Source: DATKCA01 sp035544675
Lineage (GTDB): Bacteria; Acidobacteriota; Thermoanaerobaculia; Gp7-AA8
Direction of reading: 5' to 3'
Length of the DNA: 5,473 nucleotides
Assembly (NCBI GenBank): GCA_035544675.1
Contig: DATKCA010000204.1
Span: 1-5,473, forward strand
The notes beneath the pieces are model-generated. The model made no database searches, was not told the DNA's origin, and saw nothing but the letters and a program-made list of their open reading frames with translations. Positions 1 to 3,708 of the stretch are shown one piece after another. Position numbers and translations under genes: made by a program. The stretch's first letter is position 1, and each line of letters begins with the position of its first letter.

Positions 1-702
1 CATCCTCAGATCCGTCTCGGCGAAGATGAGAATCTGCGGCTGCAATCCATGGAACATCTCGAAGAGTCGTTGATGCTCTTCGGCCGCCGGCCTCCGGATC
101 AGGCTCTCCATGGAGCATTCGTCGGGCGCCTCGCGCGCGAAGGGGTGTTTGTCACGCCCACGCTCCATGTTTCGACATTTTACGATTGCATCACGGAGGC
201 CGGTCGGGAACGACTTCTCCGGCGTGCCGAGACCCGCTTCCTTTCAGATTATTGGTACGACCGCGTCACCAATCCGAATGACCGCTCCTACCGCAACCTG
301 CGCCGTGTCGGCTATCCACGTCTCAGGCAGACGCACGACCTCGGGATGCAGTTCGCGCCGTTTCTCAACCGTAACGGTGTGCGTCTACTGCTCGGCACGG
401 ACATGACATGGTTCGCGGTTCCCGGATTTTCGGATCATGACGAATTGGAGCTACTGGTCCGCGCCGGTCTTTCGCCTCGTGACGCTCTGCTGACGGGAAC
501 GTCGAATGTCGCCGACTTCCTGGGCGAAACTCACAACAGCGGCCGGATCGCCGTTGGGGAAAATGCCGATCTGTTGTTGCTGAACGCCAATCCACTCGCC
601 GACATCCGGAACAGTCGCCACATCGCCGGAGTCATGATCGGACGGTACTGGATCGACCGTTCGGGCATCGAGCAGATTCTCGAACGGCTTCGAAAACGAT
701 GA
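1..702 (+). CDS. Amidohydrolase family protein (imidazolonepropionase-like), C-terminal part
   Basis: This is the last 233 residues of a metal-dependent hydrolase; the frame is open to the left edge, so the start and the N-terminal HxH metal site lie outside. The visible part has the later landmarks of the amidohydrolase TIM barrel: SMEHLEE (His19 of the fragment, a metal-ligand position), LLLGTDM (Asp134, the catalytic/metal aspartate), then the helix HDELELLVRAGLSPRDAL. It closes with the usual C-terminal beta-sandwich signature GRIAVGENADLLLLNANPLADI. Family members (COG1228 type) hydrolyse C-N bonds of cyclic amides, dipeptides or related compounds; the substrate cannot be told from this fragment. 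Without the N-terminus I cannot judge whether it is exported, as many acidobacterial relatives are. The stop is TGA at 700-702. The next gene is convergent, so this is the last gene of its transcription unit. Family assignment is firm, substrate unknown. Confidence 0.93.
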   Translation, partial: HPQIRLGEDENLRLQSMEHLEESLMLFGRRPPDQALHGAFVGRLAREGVFVTPTLHVSTFYDCITEAGRERLLRRAETRFLSDYWYDRVTNPNDRSYRNLRRVGYPRLRQTHDLGMQFAPFLNRNGVRLLLGTDMTWFAVPGFSDHDELELLVRAGLSPRDALLTGTSNVADFLGETHNSGRIAVGENADLLLLNANPLADIRNSRHIAGVMIGRYWIDRSGIEQILERLRKR

Positions 703-712
703 GGCGGGCACA

Positions 713-783
713 GAAGACGGAAGAAGCAGGCACATCGAGCAGAGCGGTTCGAACTTCGTCCCTGCCTCCCAGCCACCGTCTTC
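713..783. repeat. Inverted repeat just after the amidohydrolase stop
   Basis: GAAGACGG at 713-720 is repeated perfectly inverted as CCGTCTTC at 776-783. A second nested pair lies inside it (GCAGG 726-730 with CCTGC 761-765), and the loop holds the palindrome GTTCGAAC (747-754). It starts 10 bp after the stop codon, where a transcript end would be expected. There is no T-run after the right arm, so it is not a canonical intrinsic terminator. It may block 3' exonucleases or be chance. Confidence 0.35.
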
Positions 784-803
784 AGTCCTGTAGAATCTAT
801 GAC

Positions 804-831
804 TTGCGGCGAGGAGACTCCCTCGCTGTAG
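804..831. repeat. Hairpin in the convergent intergenic region
   Basis: GCGAGG (809-814) pairs with CCTCGC (821-826) around a 6-nt loop. The stem extends outward with G-U pairs to 804/831. Two further dyads follow: CTCGC/GCGAG at 838-854 and ACCGCCGC paired with GGTGGCGGT-side bases at 867-874/888-895. None has a T-run on either strand. Together they could act as a bidirectional, Rho-type or structural transcript end between the amidohydrolase and the minus-strand genes. Confidence 0.3.
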
Positions 832-898
832 CCGTTCCTCGCGCGGAAAGCGAGTCACTGGCGGCGACCGCCGCGGCGAGCGTGTCGGTGGCGGTTCA

Positions 899-964
899 TC
901 AACCTTTCTTGCCGATGACGAAGGTACCAAACGCGGCGAGGATCCCGGCGAGAATCATCAACAT
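899..964 (-). CDS. Possible 21-residue hydrophobic micro-protein
   Basis: A short reading frame starts 13 nt after the stop of the membrane protein gene, in the same direction. It encodes 21 residues: MLMILAGILAAFGTFVIG followed by KKG and TGA. It reads as a single membrane-spanning stretch with a positively charged end, the common look of small bacterial membrane peptides. There are two start choices: ATG at 964, or ATG at 958. The latter has GGAAG (minus strand, bases 965-969) 6 nt upstream, so a 19-residue product may be more likely. If real it would be the second gene of a two-gene unit with the membrane protein. I do not recognise a family, and a frame this short occurs easily by chance. 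Confidence 0.3.
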   Translation of the reverse strand: MLMILAGILAAFGTFVIGKKG

Positions 965-977
965 CTTCCGGCCGGTC

Positions 978-1397
978 TCACAATCCGCCGAGCATTTGGA
1001 TCACGACGTAGATGATCCCCGCGATGACCGCAAAGACCGCCAGGAGCACCAGGAGGGTGAGCAGTCCCTTCCCGTAGCCGAGTTTCCGGCCATCGGAGTA
1101 TCGCAGGAGATTCGAGATGAAGGCCCACTGAAGCAGCAGGCTCAGGCCCCAGGCCAGGGCCATCGCAATCCCCGGTGTTAGAGCGATGAAACGAGCGTAA
1201 TAGCCGATCACGAATCCGATTCCGAAAGAGGCCAGGCCGCTCATGAACACGACCGCATACGCCCTTCCGAAGCCGGGAGTGAAACCCGCCGCAAGCCTGG
1301 TCGCGAGTCGAAGAAAAACCGCGCCGATCAATGTGCCGATCGAAAGTCCGATGAGCGCGCCAAGCAGGAACAGGATCACGTTCGCTGAGCTCTGCAT
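978..1397 (-). CDS. Four-helix integral membrane protein of unknown function
   Basis: This 139-residue protein is almost entirely membrane-embedded. Hydrophobic segments lie at about residues 6-29, 46-68, 73-94 and 112-136. A short polar loop (RYSDGRKLGYGKG, 99-111) separates helices 3 and 4. There is no signal peptide distinct from helix 1 and no recognisable soluble or catalytic domain. The frame is open up to an ATG at 1520, but I start at ATG 1397. It has AAAGG seven bases upstream, and the residues before it (Arg/His/Ser-rich, non-hydrophobic) look like non-coding read-through. The overall pattern resembles small uncharacterised membrane proteins with an xxGRxLxxG loop before the last helix, but I cannot name a family. 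It is divergent from the sigma factor gene and may be co-transcribed with the micro-ORF downstream. It is too short and lacks the cytoplasmic domain expected of an anti-sigma factor. Confidence 0.8.
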   Translation of the reverse strand: MQSSANVILFLLGALIGLSIGTLIGAVFLRLATRLAAGFTPGFGRAYAVVFMSGLASFGIGFVIGYYARFIALTPGIAMALAWGLSLLLQWAFISNLLRYSDGRKLGYGKGLLTLLVLLAVFAVIAGIIYVVIQMLGGL

Positions 1398-1404
1398 TGG
1401 TCGG

Positions 1405-1409
1405 CCTTT
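1405..1409 (-). promoter_or_regulatory. Ribosome binding site deciding the membrane protein start
   Basis: AAAGG on the minus strand lies 7 nt before ATG 1397. It coincides with the point where the translation becomes hydrophobic, which supports this start over the upstream ATG at 1520. Confidence 0.5.
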
Positions 1410-1610
1410 ATACCCCGAATCGTTGAGGATCCGCAGCGGAGCACTATGTGGTGCATTCCGGAACTCGCGCCGATCGGAGTGATCGCGACGCCCACCAACC
1501 GCCTTGCCTGCCCGAAGCACAAAGACGAACGATTCCGGCCATCAAAGTTCCAATGGGCGCCTCCTCCTGGCCATCCACGGCATCGCCGCAGGCGTTCGGT
1601 CGTTTCGAGC

Positions 1611-1649
1611 ATGGGCGTGAGAATACGGAGCGCGGCCGGGCACGCCCAT
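1611..1649. repeat. Perfect 9-bp inverted repeat, possible operator
   Basis: ATGGGCGTG (1611-1619) is mirrored exactly by CACGCCCAT (1641-1649) with 21 bp between them. The arm centres are 30 bp apart, about three helical turns, so two subunits of one regulator could bind the same DNA face. It lies about 98 bp upstream of the sigma factor start and 214 bp from the membrane protein start. No bound protein is known; chance is not excluded. Confidence 0.35.
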
Positions 1650-1746
1650 CCTCATCCACGCATCGATCTCATGAGCGCCGTTCATGACTCGGCACCGTGG
1701 CCGTAGTCGGCCGGCCCGTACTCGAACTACTATTTGCTCGAGACAA

Positions 1747-2481
1747 ATGACACCCGAGGCATTCGCTGTTGAACTGGACGTCATCAAGGTTGATCTGCGC
1801 GACTACCTGTCGCGCCTTCTCCTTCACACTGATGCCGTTGACGACGTTCTTCAGTCCACTGCAGTCCGCGCGTTGAGCAACCTCCAGTCCGCGCCGGCCG
1901 TTATGGGTGAGTTGCGCCCCTGGGTTTTTCGGATCGCAACCAATCTGGCGATCGACGAGATCCGCCGCCGCGGCCGCTGGCGGCCGGACGTGCTTCTGGA
2001 ATCGCGCCCGCTCGCCGAGGCGAATGGTGAGTTCGTTGCCATGTCGGAGAGTCTTCGAGGATCGCCGCAGATGAGACTGATCGCGAAAGAGCACCTGGTG
2101 ACGTGTTTCGCATGTACGCTCCGCGCGCTCACTCCGGAACGCGCCGCCGCCCTGCTGCTGCGCGAGGTGTACGCCTTCAGTGTCGCCGGCACTGCTTCGA
2201 TTCTCGACGCCAGGCCGGACCAGGTGAAGAACTGGCTTCAGGAAGCACGTCGCATCATGACGGCCGCGTACGAAAACCGCTGCGCACTCATTCGCAAGAC
2301 CGGCATCTGCTACCAGTGCTCGGAGCTGGCTGAGTTGTTTACCGGCCAGGACGAAAATCCGCTGGCGTCGACGCGGAGCGAGTCCCTGCGGGAGCGCGTC
2401 CGCATCGTTCGCGAACTGCGGAACCGGCAGTCGAATCCCTGGCATCAACAACTCTTCGCCATTTTCGATGAGCTGGAGTAG
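1747..2481 (+). CDS. ECF-type RNA polymerase sigma factor with cysteine-rich C-terminal part
   Basis: This is a 244-residue sigma-70 family factor that would direct RNA polymerase to alternative promoters. Region 2 spans about residues 17-78: DAVDDVLQSTAVRAL matches the acidic sigma-2 helix, and RPWVFRIATNLAIDEIRRR the 2.3/2.4 promoter-melting and -10 recognition helix. Region 4 spans about 120-176: LRALTPERAAALLLREVYAFSVAGTASIL, then the recognition helix PDQVKNWLQEARRIM. Beyond it is a tail of about 65 residues carrying RCALIRKTGICYQC. Cysteines stand at 120, 123, 179, 188 and 191, i.e. two CxxC pairs plus one; from memory, a subgroup of ECF factors has a similar NKxGxCxQC tail. I start at ATG 1747; an in-frame ATG at 1684 would add 21 Arg-rich residues unlike the family. 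The ribosome binding site is weak at either start. No anti-sigma gene is adjacent. The 3' end overlaps the opposite-strand hydrolase by 37 bp. The sigma call is firm; targets are unknown. Confidence 0.9.
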   Translation: MTPEAFAVELDVIKVDLRDYLSRLLLHTDAVDDVLQSTAVRALSNLQSAPAVMGELRPWVFRIATNLAIDEIRRRGRWRPDVLLESRPLAEANGEFVAMSESLRGSPQMRLIAKEHLVTCFACTLRALTPERAAALLLREVYAFSVAGTASILDARPDQVKNWLQEARRIMTAAYENRCALIRKTGICYQCSELAELFTGQDENPLASTRSESLRERVRIVRELRNRQSNPWHQQLFAIFDELE

Positions 2482-3278
2482 GTTTCCCCGCGCGCGACGG
2501 TCCCTTCGATGATCGCCGCGAACTCCTCCGGCTTCTCGCCGGGAATGAAGTGGCCGCAGCGCGTCAGCACGTGGAGGCGCGATCCCGCGATCGCGTTCGC
2601 GGTGCGCGTGCCGACCGCGAGCGGGAAAAACGGATCGCGATCGCCCCACACGACCGACGCCGGCACCGCGATCTCAGGCAGCGTCTGCTCGATCTCACCG
2701 TAGGCGCGTTTCAGATTGCGCAAGCTATAGAGGAAGATGCCTCGCGCCGCGGCCCGTTCCCGGCCGCCGCCGACGGCGCGAAGAAACTCGTCGCGGCCAA
2801 GTTCGTTCTTGTTGGCCACAGCCATCGCCCACATCGCCGATAACCCGGCCGCGCCGAACATCGCTCGAAACGTCCACTCGCCGAGCAGCGGAACACGAGC
2901 GGTCAAGAGCGGCGCCGGAATCGGCGTATCGGTAAACAGATTGGTCGCCGCGACGGTGATCGACCGGACGATCGCCGGGTTCTGTCGGTAGAGAAGAATG
3001 GCAACCGGTCCGCCAAAGTCGAAACCCACCAGATGCACGTTGTCGAGCCGGTGCCTTTTCAACGTCAGCGCGACCGCTGCCGCCTGCTCCGCGGCATGTC
3101 CGTCCGCGGGAGCATCTGGCGAGCCTCCAAACCCCAGAAGGTCGGGAACGATGGTCTGAACCCGCTGGTCGATCCGCGATAGGACTTTCGACCACGACTC
3201 GGACGAACCAGGGATTCCATGAAGCAGGACCACGGCGGGTCCACCTGTCCCACCGATGCGCACCTGAAGAGTCGTCAT
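2445..3278 (-). CDS. Alpha/beta hydrolase with aspartate nucleophile (epoxide hydrolase/dehalogenase-like)
   Basis: This 277-residue alpha/beta-fold hydrolase is probably cytoplasmic, as no signal peptide is visible. In order: the oxyanion-loop motif HGIPGS (20-25), PDLLGFGGS (45-53), the nucleophile elbow VGFDFGG (84-90) with Asp87 where esterases have Ser, a cap region (about 115-200), the acid in WGDRDPFFP (Asp215, or less likely Asp213) and the catalytic histidine in RCGHFIPGEKPEEF (His243). An Asp in G-x-D-x-G-G is the mark of epoxide hydrolases and haloalkane/haloacetate dehalogenases, which attack through an aspartyl-ester intermediate. Which of these reactions it performs cannot be told from sequence; the cap has several Tyr but I cannot assign the epoxide-binding pair. 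The start at 3278 has a strong Shine-Dalgarno. The last 11 residues (YSSSSKMAKSC) and the stop are encoded inside the convergent sigma gene. The fold is certain, the reaction is an inference. Confidence 0.9.
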   Translation of the reverse strand: MTTLQVRIGGTGGPAVVLLHGIPGSSESWSKVLSRIDQRVQTIVPDLLGFGGSPDAPADGHAAEQAAAVALTLKRHRLDNVHLVGFDFGGPVAILLYRQNPAIVRSITVAATNLFTDTPIPAPLLTARVPLLGEWTFRAMFGAAGLSAMWAMAVANKNELGRDEFLRAVGGGRERAAARGIFLYSLRNLKRAYGEIEQTLPEIAVPASVVWGDRDPFFPLAVGTRTANAIAGSRLHVLTRCGHFIPGEKPEEFAAIIEGTVARGETYSSSSKMAKSC

Positions 3279-3286
3279 TCTCTCTT

Positions 3287-3294
3287 CTCCTTTT
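3287..3294 (-). promoter_or_regulatory. Strong Shine-Dalgarno for the hydrolase
   Basis: AAAAGGAG on the minus strand is followed by an 8-nt purine-rich spacer and ATG 3278. It is the best-formed ribosome binding site upstream of an assigned gene here and fixes the hydrolase start. Confidence 0.7.
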
Positions 3295-3501
3295 CATGAG
3301 AACAACGCTCCAGCGGGTCAAAATGGATGAAGAGGTACCGGTGAGCGGCTGGAAGCACCGATATCCGGCACATGAGCGCGTGAGGGGCACCTGTTCGCTG
3401 CTGCTTCACGACCGCTGATCGCCCGAAAGCGCGCATCGATTGAACTCCGAGTGGAGGTCCGCCCCTGCATTGCAAAGGGGAGAAGGAGAGTGGTGATGCA
3501 T

Positions 3502-3527
3502 GCCCGCAGCGGGCCGCTCAGCGGGCC
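3502..3527. repeat. GC-rich direct and inverted repeat cluster in regulator leader
   Basis: CAGCGGGCC occurs twice (3507-3515 and 3519-3527), 12 bp apart. GCCCGC (3502-3507) can pair with GCGGGC of either copy (3509-3514 or 3521-3526); pairing with the second gives a hairpin with a 13-nt loop. It could be a binding site or a leader-RNA structure, or simple GC-rich coincidence. Confidence 0.25.
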
Positions 3528-3570
3528 TCAGGCGCCGGATGGCTTCCGTCAGTTGCGCGTGTCCCCGCGG

Positions 3571-3579
3571 TGCTACAGT
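3571..3579 (+). promoter_or_regulatory. Candidate extended -10 element
   Basis: TGCTACAGT fits the extended -10 pattern TGn-TAnnnT. TTGCGC at 3553-3558 is a possible -35, but the spacer is only 15 bp. It would give a leader of about 120 nt before the regulator start at 3709. Confidence 0.25.
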
Positions 3580-3636
3580 CGGGCCGCATCGATCCGCCGC
3601 CGTGCGTGTCGGGCGGGACCGGCCCTACCCGTCCAG

Positions 3637-3642
3637 TACAAT
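3637..3642 (+). promoter_or_regulatory. Candidate -10 element closest to the regulator
   Basis: TACAAT matches the TATAAT consensus at five of six bases and would place transcription start near 3649, about 60 nt before ATG 3709. No good -35 lies 16-18 bp upstream, so it may need an activator or be chance. Confidence 0.28.
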
Positions 3643-3698
3643 TGCCGGTCACCCGCCGGCCATCAGCGAACCGGACCGGTGCCCATGATTGCGCCTGC

Positions 3699-3704
3699 AG
3701 GTGA
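3699..3704 (+). promoter_or_regulatory. Ribosome binding site deciding the regulator start
   Basis: AGGTGA ends 4 nt before ATG 3709. The in-frame ATG at 3685 has no such sequence upstream. This, and the short distance from 3709 to the winged-helix domain, favour 3709. Confidence 0.5.
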
Positions 3705-3708
3705 ACCG

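Larger units (their letters stand above)
1398..1746. other. Divergent intergenic region, membrane protein / sigma factor
   Basis: These 349 bp separate the starts of the divergent membrane protein and sigma factor genes. Several short frames cross it on both strands, but they read as Arg/Pro/Ser-rich translation with no family resemblance, so I treat it as non-coding. It holds a perfect 9-bp inverted repeat (1611-1649), a small dyad CGATC-5-GATCG (1471-1485) and a direct repeat of CATCCACG (1572-1579 and 1653-1660). A weak -10-like TACTAT lies at 1728-1733, but with no convincing -35. No clear promoter is visible for either gene. Confidence 0.55.
3279..3708. other. Divergent intergenic region, hydrolase / wHTH regulator
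   Basis: These 430 bp lie between the hydrolase start and the preferred start of the regulator. The plus-strand frame of the regulator is open back to 3376, but its translation before 3709 is Arg/Pro/Cys-rich and unlike any family, so I treat it as leader. Contents: two -10-like elements for the regulator (3571-3579 and 3637-3642), a strong ribosome-binding-like AAGGAG before an ATG at 3496, a CCCCT/AGGGG dyad (3462-3480) and a GC-rich repeat cluster (3502-3527). On the minus strand TTGACC (3316-3321) resembles a -35 for the hydrolase, but no good -10 follows it. Confidence 0.5.

Noticed and set aside
699..1181. A 160-residue plus-strand frame whose ATG overlaps the amidohydrolase stop (ATGA), suggesting translational coupling.
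   Set aside because: Its second half is the complement of the membrane protein gene, its first half crosses the hairpin-rich spacer, and the translation is low-complexity and unlike any family.
1404..1413. TATAAA on the minus strand just upstream of the membrane protein ATG as a -10 promoter element.
   Set aside because: It is only about 9 nt from the ATG, overlaps the ribosome binding site and has no -35, so it would start transcription at or inside the start codon.
1446..1706. Overlapping short frames on both strands in the region upstream of the sigma gene.
   Set aside because: They are open in several frames at once, rich in Arg, Pro and Ser, lack ribosome binding sites and show no domain. 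They look like chance frames in GC-rich non-coding DNA.
1669..2649. A 326-residue minus-strand frame covering the whole sigma factor gene.
   Set aside because: It is antisense to a clear sigma factor and the hydrolase end, with Arg-rich translation; long antisense frames are common in GC-rich genes.
2725..3390. A 221-residue minus-strand frame overlapping the hydrolase in another frame.
   Set aside because: The hydrolase frame has all catalytic motifs and the Shine-Dalgarno; this one is Arg/Gly-rich translation without motifs.
3275..3475. A 66-residue minus-strand frame ending in an ATGA overlap with the hydrolase start.
   Set aside because: No recognisable motif or ribosome binding site, and the hydrolase has its own strong Shine-Dalgarno, so coupling is not needed.
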